Positions 7,498 to 15,451 of a stretch of DNA of 64,000 bases are shown here, in pieces. Origin of the DNA: JAHWKI01 sp035513575 (GTDB lineage Bacteria > Gemmatimonadota > Gemmatimonadetes > Longimicrobiales > RSA9); assembly GCA_035513575.1 (NCBI GenBank), contig DATKBW010000157.1, positions 48,214-112,213 of the forward strand, given 5' to 3'. The translations under genes were made by a program, and so were the position numbers. The notes under the pieces are model-generated. The model did not search any database and had not been told where the DNA came from. It saw only the letters and a program-made list of their open reading frames with translations. Position 1 is the first letter of the stretch. Each line of letters begins with the position of its first letter.

Positions 7498-9003
7498 ATG
7501 CCGGACGTGTTCCAGAACTTCATCGCCGGCCAGTGGGTGGACCCGGCCGCCGGCGCCCACTTCGAAAACCGCAACCCCGCCCGGACCGAGGATCTGATCG
7601 GGCGGTTCCCGCGCGCCACGGGCGAGGACGTGGACCGGGCCGTGGACTCGGCGGGGCGCGGCTTCGAGCAGTGGCGCCGGACCCCGGCGCCGGCCCGGGG
7701 CGACGTGCTGCGGCGCGTGGGCGACCTGATGACGACGCGCAAGGAAGAGATCGCCCGGATCATGACCCGGGAGATGGGCAAGGTCCTCCCCGAGACACGC
7801 GGCGATGTTCAGGAAGGGATCGACACGGCGTACTACGCGGCGACGGAAGGGCGACGGCTGTTCGGGCATACGGTTCCGAGCGAGCTGCGGGACAAGTGGG
7901 CGATGACGTACCGCCGACCCATCGGCGTGGTGGGCGTGATCACACCCTTCAACTTCCCGATGGCGATCCCCACCTGGAAGATCTTCCCCGCCCTCGTGTC
8001 CGGGAACGCGGTGGTGTTCAAGCCGGCGGAGGACGTACCCCATACAGCGCACATGCTGGTGGAGATCCTCCTGGAGGCGGGGCTGCCGCCGGAGGTGATC
8101 CAGCTGGTGCACGGGCAGGGCTCGGTGGCAGGCGCGGCCATGGTCGACCACTCGCGCGTGCCGGTGATCTCGTTCACCGGGTCCACGTCCACGGGCTCGC
8201 ACATCGGCCAGGTGTGCGGACGGATGCACAAACGGCTGTCGCTGGAGATGGGCGGGAAGAACGCCCAGATCGTGATGCCGGATGCGAACCTGGACCTCGC
8301 CCTCGATGGCGTGCTCTGGGGCGCGTTCGGGACCACGGGCCAGCGGTGCACCGCCACCAGCCGGCTCCTGCTCCACGAGGAGATCCACGATGGCTTCGTC
8401 GACCGCCTGGTCGCGCGGGTCAGGGAACTCCGGCTCGGTGATGGCCTGGACGAGGAGAACGTGGACGTGGGGCCGCTCATCAACCAGGACGCGCTGGACA
8501 AGGTGGCGGAGTACGTGGAGATCGCCCGCGAGGAAGGGGACACCCTGGTGACCGGCGGGGAGCGGGCGACGGGTGGTGCGCTGGACGGCGGCTTTTTCTT
8601 CCAGCCGACGATCCTGACCGACGTCGCGCCGGGCCGCCGGCTGGCGTGCGAGGAGGTGTTCGGTCCCGTGCTCGCCGTGATGCGGTTCCGGGACCTCGAG
8701 GAAGCGTTCCGGATCAACAATGAAGTGGACTACGGACTCTCCAGCTCGCTCTACACGAGCGATGTGCGTGCCGCGTTCCGGGCCATGACCGAGCTGGACA
8801 ACGGCATCACCTACATCAATGCGCCGACGATCGGCGCGGAGGCGCACCTGCCGTTCGGCGGCGTGAAGCAGACCGGCAACGGTCACCGGGAGGGGGGATG
8901 GGAGGTGTTCGAGTTCTACACGGAGACCAAGGTGGTCTACGTGGACTACTCCGGACGGCTCCAGCGCGCCCAGATCGACAACTACAGCGCCGACCCGCAC
9001 TGA
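7498..9003 (+). CDS. NAD(P)-dependent aldehyde dehydrogenase
   Basis: The 501-residue product is a full-length ALDH-superfamily enzyme. It has the general-base Glu250 in LEMGGKN, the catalytic Cys284 in TTGQRCTAT, the cofactor loop FTGSTSTG, and the C-terminal PFGGVKQTGNGHREGG. ALDHs oxidise aldehydes to carboxylates with NAD(P)+. The Gly-Gln-Arg-Cys-Thr setting is shared with aminoadipate-semialdehyde-type enzymes, but the substrate cannot be fixed from sequence alone. It stands alone between the regulator operon and lepB. Confidence 0.93.
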   Translation: MPDVFQNFIAGQWVDPAAGAHFENRNPARTEDLIGRFPRATGEDVDRAVDSAGRGFEQWRRTPAPARGDVLRRVGDLMTTRKEEIARIMTREMGKVLPETRGDVQEGIDTAYYAATEGRRLFGHTVPSELRDKWAMTYRRPIGVVGVITPFNFPMAIPTWKIFPALVSGNAVVFKPAEDVPHTAHMLVEILLEAGLPPEVIQLVHGQGSVAGAAMVDHSRVPVISFTGSTSTGSHIGQVCGRMHKRLSLEMGGKNAQIVMPDANLDLALDGVLWGAFGTTGQRCTATSRLLLHEEIHDGFVDRLVARVRELRLGDGLDEENVDVGPLINQDALDKVAEYVEIAREEGDTLVTGGERATGGALDGGFFFQPTILTDVAPGRRLACEEVFGPVLAVMRFRDLEEAFRINNEVDYGLSSSLYTSDVRAAFRAMTELDNGITYINAPTIGAEAHLPFGGVKQTGNGHREGGWEVFEFYTETKVVYVDYSGRLQRAQIDNYSADPH

Positions 9004-9019
9004 GCCGGGACGCCCCGGG

Positions 9020-9048
9020 TTGCCGGGTCGGGGTTGCGGCGCTATCAT
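9020..9048 (+). promoter_or_regulatory. Predicted sigma-70 promoter for lepB
   Basis: TTGCCG (9020-9025), a 17-bp spacer and TATCAT (9043-9048). Transcription from about 9055 would begin downstream of the first in-frame start (9034), which argues that lepB starts at GTG 9112. Confidence 0.55.
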
Positions 9049-9111
9049 CTGATTCCCGCCGGACCCGGACCGGGATCAGACACCGCCAGAAACTCACAGC
9101 CGCTCTGCATC

Positions 9112-9879
9112 GTGGACCAAGTCCAGCAGCTTCCAGAGCCCGGAAACCAGGGCGCGCCGGGCACGGCCGCGCCCGGGCCCGGGCGACGCAGACTGGCGTC
9201 GGCCGGACGGTGGACGTGGGAGTGGATCAAGTCGCTCGTCGTCGCGTTCGCGCTCTTCCTCCTCATCCGGACATTCGCCATCGAGGCGTTCCGGATCCCC
9301 ACGGGGAGCATGGAGAGCACCCTCCTGGTAGGCGATTTCCTGCTCGTGAACAAGGCGGTCTACGGGGCGCAGGTGCCCGGCACCGGGATGCGGCTCCCGG
9401 CCATGGGCGAGCCCGGGCGCGGCGACATCGTCGTCTTCACGCCGCCCCACGAGCCCGAAAAGAACTACGTCAAGCGCCTGGTGGGGCTGCCCGGGGACAC
9501 GCTGCGGATGCGGGACAAGGTCCTGTTCGTGAACGGCGACATGGTGCCCGAGCCGTACGCACAGCACATGGATCCCCTGGACGTCCACGCCCCCGGAATG
9601 CGGTGGCAATCCGACTACCTCCCCGACCCGGCGTTGCGCATGAGCTACCGCCCGACCCGGGACAGCTGGGGTCCCCTCGTCGTCCCCCCGGGGAAATACT
9701 TCGTGCTGGGTGACAACCGGGACGACTCCGAAGATTCCCGTTACTGGGGCTTCGTCGAAGAGGCGGCCATCAAGGGGCGGCCGCTCTTGGTGTACTACTC
9801 CTTCAACCCGCGCACGCTGAAGGCCGTCCCGTGGCTCACCGACATCCGGTGGGACCGCATCGGCGGCGCGATTCACTGA
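9112..9879 (+). CDS. lepB: Signal peptidase I
   Basis: The 255-residue product has one N-terminal membrane helix (SLVVAFALFLLIRTF) followed by the catalytic Ser66 in IPTGSMESTLL, the catalytic Lys121 in YVKRLVG, and the conserved GDNRDDSEDSRYWG box. Signal peptidase I cleaves signal peptides of exported proteins at the outer face of the membrane. The frame extends upstream to 9034, but the promoter's -10 box lies within that stretch, so GTG 9112 was chosen. The next gene is a sigma factor 113 bases later. Confidence 0.92.
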   Translation: MDQVQQLPEPGNQGAPGTAAPGPGRRRLASAGRWTWEWIKSLVVAFALFLLIRTFAIEAFRIPTGSMESTLLVGDFLLVNKAVYGAQVPGTGMRLPAMGEPGRGDIVVFTPPHEPEKNYVKRLVGLPGDTLRMRDKVLFVNGDMVPEPYAQHMDPLDVHAPGMRWQSDYLPDPALRMSYRPTRDSWGPLVVPPGKYFVLGDNRDDSEDSRYWGFVEEAAIKGRPLLVYYSFNPRTLKAVPWLTDIRWDRIGGAIH

Positions 9880-9992
9880 TCGCGGCGCGAGCCGCCATCC
9901 CGCCGGAGCCGAGAGCGCCGATCGCGCCTTGCTCATAGATGCCGGGTTCGCCCGGCCCGATCCAGCAAGACCCACCAGTGTGGGAGCGCCGC

Positions 9993-10850
9993 ATGAGCTT
10001 CACCGGCACGCGCAAGGGGAAGTACGAGGAAAGCTCGCTGGACCAGTACCTCAAGGAGATCAGCGCCTACAAGCTGCTGACCCGCGAAGAGGAGGTGACA
10101 CTGGCCCAGCGGATTCGGAAAGGCGACCAGGAGGCGCTGGACAAGCTCGTCCGGTCCAACCTCCGGTTCGTCGTTAGCGTCGCCAAGAAGTACCAGAACC
10201 AGGGCGTCGCCCTGTCCGACCTCATCAACGAGGGCAACCTCGGGCTGATCCGGGCCGCCCACAAGTTCGATGAGACCAAGGGGATCAAGTTCATCTCCTA
10301 CGCCGTCTGGTGGATCCGCCAGGCCATCCTCCAGGCGCTCGCCGAGCAGAGCCGCATCGTCCGCGTGCCGCTCAACCGCGCGGGTGCGCTCCACCGCATC
10401 GGGAAACGCTCCTCCATGCTCCTCCAGGAGCTGGGTCGCGAGCCCACCGTCGAGGAGCTCGCCGACGAGCTCGACCTCTCCGAGGATGAGGTCCGCCGCA
10501 CACTCTCCCTCTCCCAGACCCACCTCTCCCTCGACGCTCCCCTCACTCCCGGCGAAGACAACCGCCTCCTCGATTACCTCCCCGACCAGTTCTCCCCCGG
10601 GCCCGACGACGAGACCTACGACCGGGCGCTGCTGGACACCGTCGAGGAGGCGCTCGAGACCCTCAAGGAGCGCGAAGCCAAGATCCTGCGCCTCTACTTC
10701 GGCCTGGACAGCCAGGAACCCATGACCCTCGAAGAGATCGGCTCCCTCCTCGGCATCACCCGTGAGCGCGTCCGCCAGATCAAGGAGAAGGCGCTCCTCC
10801 GCCTGCGCCACGCCAGCCGCGCCCGCTTCCTCGAGACGTTCATGGGGTAG
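9993..10850 (+). CDS. RNA polymerase sigma-70 family factor (primary/group 2 type)
   Basis: The 285-residue factor has region 1.2 (SSLDQYLKEI), region 2 with the core-binding and -10 recognition helices (DLINEGNLGLIRAAHKF, FISYAVWWIRQAI), region 3, and region 4 (LEEIGSLLGITRERVRQIKEKAL). It lacks the acidic region 1.1 and the long non-conserved insert of classical RpoD, as primary sigma factors of several phyla do. The TTGNCN/TANNNT promoters seen throughout this window would be its targets if it is the main sigma factor. The start was placed at the inner ATG (MSFTGTRKGKYEE), as is typical for the family. Confidence 0.9.
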   Translation: MSFTGTRKGKYEESSLDQYLKEISAYKLLTREEEVTLAQRIRKGDQEALDKLVRSNLRFVVSVAKKYQNQGVALSDLINEGNLGLIRAAHKFDETKGIKFISYAVWWIRQAILQALAEQSRIVRVPLNRAGALHRIGKRSSMLLQELGREPTVEELADELDLSEDEVRRTLSLSQTHLSLDAPLTPGEDNRLLDYLPDQFSPGPDDETYDRALLDTVEEALETLKEREAKILRLYFGLDSQEPMTLEEIGSLLGITRERVRQIKEKALLRLRHASRARFLETFMG

Positions 10851-10854
10851 GGAG

Positions 10855-10872
10855 GCCGCGCCGGGGCGCGGC
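10855..10872 (+). terminator. Perfect GC hairpin just after the sigma factor gene
   Basis: GCCGCGCC-GG-GGCGCGGC lies 5 bases after the stop codon. The symmetry is perfect, but no T-run follows. It is a candidate transcription end or 3'-end stabilising hairpin. Confidence 0.4.
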
Positions 10873-10895
10873 AAGAGGGGCTCGCTGGCGGGCTC

Positions 10896-10993
10896 GCGAG
10901 GCGGAGCCGAGCCTTCTTGCGAGGCCGCAGGCCGAGGCCTTCTTGCGAGGCGGAGCCGAGCCTTCTTGCGAGGCCGCAGGCCGAAGCCCTCTT
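10896..10993 (+). repeat. Composite 49-bp tandem repeat, two copies
   Basis: Two half-units alternate. The 23-bp half begins GCGAGGCGGAGCCGAG and the 26-bp half begins GCGAGGCCGCAGGCCGA; both end in CCTTCTT or CCCTCTT. Order and positions: 23 (10896-10918), 26 (10919-10944), 23 (10945-10967), 26 (10968-10993). Both halves contain self-complementary cores (GGCGGAGCC, GGCCGCAGGCC). A fifth start, GCGGCGCCCCGCAGGGGCG, follows as a further hairpin. The array lies between the sigma factor and the rplM promoter and encodes nothing recognisable. Confidence 0.75.
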
Positions 10994-11022
10994 GCGGCGC
11001 CCCGCAGGGGCGTCGCCCCGGC

Positions 11023-11051
11023 TTGACACCGTCGAGCCGGCGGCCTATCCT
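11023..11051 (+). promoter_or_regulatory. Predicted strong sigma-70 promoter for rplM-rpsI
   Basis: A consensus TTGACA (11023-11028), a 17-bp spacer and TATCCT (11046-11051). It is the best promoter in the window, as expected for ribosomal proteins. The leader would be about 38 bases. Confidence 0.7.
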
Positions 11052-11095
11052 TCAAAGCTGTTCCGCTTGGGCTGTTCATAACCGGAAAACGACGC

Positions 11096-11524
11096 ATGAA
11101 GACGTACACCCCCAAGGCCACCGAGATCGAGCGGCGGTGGTGGATCGTGGATGCCGAGGGCCAGGTGCTGGGACGGCTGGCCAGCGCGGTGGCGCAGGTG
11201 CTCCGTGGCAAGCACAAGGCGATGTACACGCCGCACCTGGACACGGGTGATTACGTCGTGGTGGTGAACGCGTACAAGGTCCGCCTCACGGGCCGGAAGG
11301 AAGAGCAGAAGACGTACTTCCGGCACACGGGTTACATGGGCGGTGCGAAACACATCCCGTTCGAGCGGATGCGGGAGGACCACCCGGAGCGCGTGGTGGA
11401 GCTGGCGGTGAAGGGAATGCTGCCGAAGAACAACCTCGGCCGCCTGATGCAGAAGAAGCTGAAGGTGTACGCCGGTCCGGAGCATCCGCACGAGGCCCAG
11501 CAGCCGGAGACACTGGAGATCTGA
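11096..11524 (+). CDS. rplM: 50S ribosomal protein L13
   Basis: The 142-residue protein has the L13 hallmarks: RRWWIVDAEGQVLGRLAS near the N-terminus, the GDYVVVVNA strand, and the MLPKNNLGR motif near the C-terminus. L13 is an early-assembly protein of the large subunit. The last base of its stop codon is the first base of the rpsI start, so the pair is translationally coupled. Confidence 0.97.
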   Translation: MKTYTPKATEIERRWWIVDAEGQVLGRLASAVAQVLRGKHKAMYTPHLDTGDYVVVVNAYKVRLTGRKEEQKTYFRHTGYMGGAKHIPFERMREDHPERVVELAVKGMLPKNNLGRLMQKKLKVYAGPEHPHEAQQPETLEI

Positions 11525-11919
11525 TGGCGACGGTTCAGCAGAACAACGGCGTGGGGCGCCGCAAGACGAGCGTGGCGCGGGTCTACATCCGGCCGGGGAA
11601 CGGGACATGGACGATCAATGGTCGTTCCCTGGAGGAGTACTTCCCCCGCAACACGCACCAGCTGCACGCGAAGGAGCCGCTGGCCGCGACGGAGAACGAG
11701 GGGACGTACGACGTGAAGGTGGTGGTGCGGGGCGGGGGGAAGACCGGGCAGGCCGGGGCGATCCGCCTGGGACTGGCCCGGGCGCTCCTGGAGGTGGATG
11801 GTGAGTATCGGGGCACGCTGCGGGCGCGGGGGATGCTGACACGGGATCCGCGGAAGGTGGAGCGGAAGAAGCCGGGCCAGCCGGGCGCGCGGAAGCGGTT
11901 CCAGTTCTCGAAACGGTAA
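11524..11919 (+). CDS. rpsI: 30S ribosomal protein S9
   Basis: The 131-residue protein has the S9 start (GVGRRKTSVARVYIRPG), the GGGKTGQAGAIRLGLARAL core, and the C-terminal tail ending FSKR, which reaches the ribosomal P site. The final KR residues match the conserved end of the family. Confidence 0.97.
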   Translation: MATVQQNNGVGRRKTSVARVYIRPGNGTWTINGRSLEEYFPRNTHQLHAKEPLAATENEGTYDVKVVVRGGGKTGQAGAIRLGLARALLEVDGEYRGTLRARGMLTRDPRKVERKKPGQPGARKRFQFSKR

Positions 11920-11932
11920 TCAGAGCTCAGAA

Positions 11933-12020
11933 TTCCGAACCGGGAAGTCAGGCCTCAGAACTCCGAGGTGGTGAGCCACCGGGGTCCGACCTCTGAAATC
12001 CGAATTTTGAAATTCACACA
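11933..12020 (+). repeat. Degenerate TCAGAATTCCGAA-like repeats with hairpin, rpsI-rpsB gap
   Basis: The 194-bp gap between rpsI and rpsB is clearly richer in A/T than its surroundings at the 5' side. It holds four imperfect copies of a CTCAGAATTCCGAA-type word (about 11927, 11955, 11992 and 12000). Between them GGTGG-TGAG-CCACC forms a small hairpin, flanked by GAGGT/ACCTC. No ORF is seen. It may be a decayed repeat or a leader structure of rpsB; I find no confident promoter. Confidence 0.4.
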
Positions 12021-12113
12021 CCGACCGGACGCCGTGCCAGGGTCCCCGAACCGGGGCGGCAGGCGGGTGAAGGCGGTGGACGAAAAACCCCGGGATCGAC
12101 GAGAGAAGAGCGA

Positions 12114-13013
12114 ATGGCGGTAGGGACGGAGATCAAGGACCTGCTGGAAGCCGGTGTCCACTTCGGACACCAGAGCAGCCGCTGGAACCCGAAGATGCGG
12201 CGCTACATCTTCGCGGCGCGGAACGGGATCCACATCATCGACCTGAAGAAGACGCACGAGCTGCTGCACGAAGCGCAGCAGGCGGTGCGGGAGGTGGTGG
12301 TGGGCGGCGGGCGTGTGCTGTTCGTCTGCACGAAGCGGCAGCTGCGCGGGATCGTGGAGCAGGAGGCGGAGCGCTGCGGCGCGTTTTACGTGACGGAGCG
12401 GTGGCTGGGCGGGATGCTGACGAACTTCCAGACGATCAAGCAGCAGATCCGTCGCCTGAAGGACCTGGAGCGGGGGATCGAGGAAGGCGCGTACGAGTTC
12501 TACACGAAGAAGGAGCAGCTGCTGCTCGAGCGGGAACGGGAGAAGCTGAACAAGTACCTGGCGGGCGTGAAGGACATGGGGCGGCTTCCGGGCGCGATCT
12601 TCGTAGTGGACGCGAGGAAGGAGTCCATCGCGCTCAAGGAAGCGAACAAGCTCGGGATCCCCGTGGTGGCGATCGCGGACACGAACGCCGACCCGGAGAT
12701 GATCGACTATCCGATTCCGGGCAACGACGATGCGATCCGTGCCGTCTCGCTGATCACGGGGGCGATCGCGGACGCGATGGAGCAGGCGCGGAAGGAAATG
12801 CCGAAGGACGCGCACCGCGCCGAGGACGAGGCGGGGACGACGTATTCCACGGAGCATGGTGCGCAGGAGGTGGAAGAGCGGCGGCCGAAGCGGCCGAAGC
12901 GGCGGCGTCGCCGTCCGCGTCCCGAGGCGATTGCGCAGGTCCGCACGGGCGCCGACGCGGAAGCGGAAGCAGAGGGCTCGGAGCCGGAGGGCGAGGCCGG
13001 CGAGGAGGAGTAG
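12114..13013 (+). CDS. rpsB: 30S ribosomal protein S2 with charged C-terminal extension
   Basis: The first ~230 of 299 residues match S2 (LLEAGVHFGHQSSRWNPKM, FVVDARKESIALKEANKLGIPVV, NDDAIRAVSLITGAIADA). After that comes a low-complexity tail of about 65 residues: first a basic cluster (RRPKRPKRRRRRPRP), then an acidic Glu/Ala/Gly run. Extensions of this kind occur on S2 in some phyla and are of unknown use. The gene is paired with tsf, as in most bacteria. Confidence 0.97.
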   Translation: MAVGTEIKDLLEAGVHFGHQSSRWNPKMRRYIFAARNGIHIIDLKKTHELLHEAQQAVREVVVGGGRVLFVCTKRQLRGIVEQEAERCGAFYVTERWLGGMLTNFQTIKQQIRRLKDLERGIEEGAYEFYTKKEQLLLEREREKLNKYLAGVKDMGRLPGAIFVVDARKESIALKEANKLGIPVVAIADTNADPEMIDYPIPGNDDAIRAVSLITGAIADAMEQARKEMPKDAHRAEDEAGTTYSTEHGAQEVEERRPKRPKRRRRRPRPEAIAQVRTGADAEAEAEGSEPEGEAGEEE

Positions 13014-13059
13014 CGCGGCGCGTGCGCCCCTGGGTGCGGAGAGAGAGAAGAGCGCTTCA

Positions 13060-13095
13060 GCGCCGCGATGAGAACGCGGCCCTGCGGCGCTTTTT
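13060..13095 (+). terminator. Intrinsic terminator or attenuator between rpsB and tsf
   Basis: The stem GCGCCGC/GCGGCGC (13060-13066 and 13084-13090) encloses a 17-base loop and is followed directly by TTTTT (13091-13095). It lies 33 bases before the tsf ATG. It could trim the rpsB:tsf mRNA ratio by partial read-through. Confidence 0.55.
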
Positions 13096-13128
13096 CACGA
13101 TACGCAAGGAACGGAAGGAAGACCAACG

Positions 13129-13968
13129 ATGGCGATCAGTGCGGGGCAGGTGAAGGAGCTGCGGGAGCGGACGGGCGCCGGGATGATGGACTGCAAGAAG
13201 GCGCTGGAGGAGACCGGCGGCGACATGGAGGCGGCGATCGACCTGCTGCGGTCGCGGGGGACGGCGAAGGCCGCGAAACGGGCGGGGAAGGAGGCGACGG
13301 AAGGGGCCATCGGCCTGCACATCGATACGGCATCGGGGATCGGGGCCCTGGTCGAGGTGGCGTGCGAGACGGATTTCGTCGCGCGTACCGACAACTTCCA
13401 GACGCTCGCGTCCCGGCTGGCGGAGCACGTGGCCACGCAGGCGGGGACCGACGGGACGGCCCGGGGGGACGAGCTGCTCGACCAGAAGTTCCAGGGCGGG
13501 GAGCAGACGGTGGGGGAGCGGATCACGGAGGTCTCGGCGCAGACCGGGGAGCGGATCGTGGTCCGTCGCTTCGCGCGCTTCGATGCGCAGGACGGTCCGG
13601 TGGCCGGCTATGTCCACCTGACGGGGAAGATCGGGGTCCTGGTGGAGGTGAGCGGGGCGGTGGCCGCGGAGACCGCGCGGGATGTGGCCATGCACATCGC
13701 AGCAGCGCGGCCGCTGGCGGTGAGCGCGGACGAGATCCCGGAGGAGGTCGTGGAACGTGAGCGTGCCGTGTACCTGGAACAGGTCCGCAACGAGGGCAAG
13801 CCGGAGAACATCCAGGCGAAGATCGTGGAGGGCAAGCTGAAGAAGTTCTACAAGGAGAGCACGCTCCTGGAGCAGCCGTTCGTGAAGGACCCGGAGAGGA
13901 CGGTGAAGGCGCTGCTGGACAGCGCCACCGTGCGGCGGTTCGTCCGTTACGAGCTGGGAGAGGAGTAG
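13129..13968 (+). CDS. tsf: Elongation factor Ts
   Basis: The 279-residue EF-Ts has an N-terminal UBA-like domain with the family motif LRERTGAGMMDCKKALEE, a core containing VACETDFVARTD, and a C-terminal part ending in VRRFVRYELGE. It exchanges GDP for GTP on EF-Tu. It starts 12 bases after an AAGGAACGGAAGG-type purine run and abuts pyrH directly (TAG then GTG). Confidence 0.97.
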   Translation: MAISAGQVKELRERTGAGMMDCKKALEETGGDMEAAIDLLRSRGTAKAAKRAGKEATEGAIGLHIDTASGIGALVEVACETDFVARTDNFQTLASRLAEHVATQAGTDGTARGDELLDQKFQGGEQTVGERITEVSAQTGERIVVRRFARFDAQDGPVAGYVHLTGKIGVLVEVSGAVAAETARDVAMHIAAARPLAVSADEIPEEVVERERAVYLEQVRNEGKPENIQAKIVEGKLKKFYKESTLLEQPFVKDPERTVKALLDSATVRRFVRYELGEE

Positions 13969-14718
13969 GTGGCGGCCAAGGAGGCTGCGGCCGGGAGGCC
14001 GCGGGCGACGGACCTGAAGTACGGGCGGGTCCTGCTGAAGCTGAGCGGCGAGTCGCTGGCCGGGGATCAGGGATTCGGGATCTCCCCGACGGCGGTCGAG
14101 AAGCTGAGCGACCACATCCAGGCGGTCCACTCCATGGGCGTGTCCCTCGGGGTGGTGATCGGCGGGGGGAACATCGTGCGGGGGACGCAGGCGAGCGCCC
14201 AGGGGATGGACCGGGTCAACGCGGACTACATGGGGATGCTCGCGACGATCATCAACGCGCTCGCGCTGCAGGACCTGCTGGAGAAGCGGCAGGTCGAGAC
14301 GCGGGTGATGACGGCGATCCGGATGGAGCAGCTGGCGGAGCCGTACATCCGGCGGCGCGCGCTGCGGCACCTGGAGAAGGGGCGGGTGGTGATCTTCGCC
14401 GGCGGGACCGGCAATCCCTATTTCTCGACGGACACCGCGGCCGTGCTGCGAGCCATCGAGATGGATGCACAGGTCCTGATCAAGGCGACGAAGGTCTCGG
14501 GCGTGTTCAGCGCGGATCCGCACCGTGAGCCCGACGCGGAGTTCTACCCGCGGCTCTCGTTCATGGACGTGATGACGCGAGAGCTGAACGTGATGGACGC
14601 GGCCGCGGTGTCGCTGTGCAAGGACAACGGCCTTCCCATCATCGTGCTGAATATCCAGGAGCCCGATGCGGTGGTGCGGGCGATCCGGGGTGGAGAAGTC
14701 GGGACGCTGGTCTGCTGA
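13969..14718 (+). CDS. pyrH: Uridylate (UMP) kinase
   Basis: The 249-residue amino-acid-kinase-fold enzyme has KLSGESLAGDQGFGI near the N-terminus, VIGGGNIVRG, GGTGNPYFSTDTAA and KATKVSGVF. It makes UDP from UMP. About 12 extra polar residues (AAKEAAAGRPRATD) precede the usual start of the fold, from the GTG immediately after the tsf stop. The tsf-pyrH-frr order is conserved in bacteria. Confidence 0.97.
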   Translation: MAAKEAAAGRPRATDLKYGRVLLKLSGESLAGDQGFGISPTAVEKLSDHIQAVHSMGVSLGVVIGGGNIVRGTQASAQGMDRVNADYMGMLATIINALALQDLLEKRQVETRVMTAIRMEQLAEPYIRRRALRHLEKGRVVIFAGGTGNPYFSTDTAAVLRAIEMDAQVLIKATKVSGVFSADPHREPDAEFYPRLSFMDVMTRELNVMDAAAVSLCKDNGLPIIVLNIQEPDAVVRAIRGGEVGTLVC

Positions 14719-14773
14719 TGCGGCCGGCGATACGTTTCCGGCCCGGCGGAGGGGAGGACGAACGGAGATTCTG

Positions 14774-15325
14774 ATGCCAACGATCAAACAGATGCGGGAG
14801 CACATGGACGCGGCGGTGGACGCGATGCGCCGCGAGTTCTCGTCCGTGCGGACGGGGAAGGCCACGCCGGCGCTGCTGGACACCGTCCGCGTGGACGCCT
14901 ATGGGTCCAAGATGCCGCTGAACCAGGTGGCGACGATCAACACGCCCGAGCCGCGGCTGATGGTGGTCCAGCCGTGGGACAAGTCGCTGATGGGCGAGAT
15001 CGAACGAGGGATCCAGGGTTCGGGGCTCGGGCTGAACCCGTCGAACGACGGCAACGTGATTCGCGTGCCGATTCCGCCCCTGTCCGAGGAGCGTCGCAAG
15101 GATATGGTGCGGCTGCTTCACAAGATGGCGGAGGAAGGGAAGATCAGCGTCCGCCACGCCCGCCAGGAGGCGAACAAGGAGATCAAGCAGCGGGAGCACG
15201 ACCACGAGATCAGCGAGGATGAGGCCCGCCGTCAGCAGGAGCAGGTCCAGACGATCACGGACGAGTACGTGGCCAGGATCGATGAGCTGATGAAGGTGAA
15301 GGAGGCGGAGGTCATGGAGGTCTGA
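14774..15325 (+). CDS. frr: Ribosome recycling factor
   Basis: The 183-residue product begins MPTIKQMREHMDAAVDAM and carries the conserved VRTGKATPALLD, PEPRLMVVQPWD and NDGNVIRVPIPPLSEERR segments. RRF with EF-G splits post-termination ribosomes. The frame is open upstream to 14666, but ATG 14774 matches the family N-terminus and follows a GGAGAT site. Confidence 0.97.
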   Translation: MPTIKQMREHMDAAVDAMRREFSSVRTGKATPALLDTVRVDAYGSKMPLNQVATINTPEPRLMVVQPWDKSLMGEIERGIQGSGLGLNPSNDGNVIRVPIPPLSEERRKDMVRLLHKMAEEGKISVRHARQEANKEIKQREHDHEISEDEARRQQEQVQTITDEYVARIDELMKVKEAEVMEV

Positions 15326-15368
15326 CCTCCACGCCGCCGCTTTACGCACCCCGGCCCGATGTCCTCCG

Positions 15369-15451
15369 ATCCTCGGCACCCTGACGATCGACGGCCGCCT
15401 CCCGCGGCACGTAGCCATCATCGGCGGTGCGGCCGGGTGGGAACGGCCTGA
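15369..15451 (+). pseudogene. Scar of uppS (undecaprenyl diphosphate synthase), mostly deleted
   Basis: In most bacteria uppS sits between frr and cdsA. Here the gap is only 125 bp. One frame (codons from 15369) reads ILGTLTIDGRLPRHVAII, matching the UppS N-terminal stretch that precedes the catalytic MDGNGRWA box; the match ends there. A different frame then reads RRCGRVGTA and stops at TGA 15449-15451, overlapping the cdsA ATG as an intact uppS would. The simplest reading is an internal deletion leaving both ends. Assembly collapse is the main alternative. An intact uppS should exist elsewhere because the enzyme is essential. Confidence 0.45.

Noticed and set aside
10896..10993. A CRISPR array
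   Set aside because: The alternating units are directly adjacent with no unique spacers, and there are no cas genes in the window.
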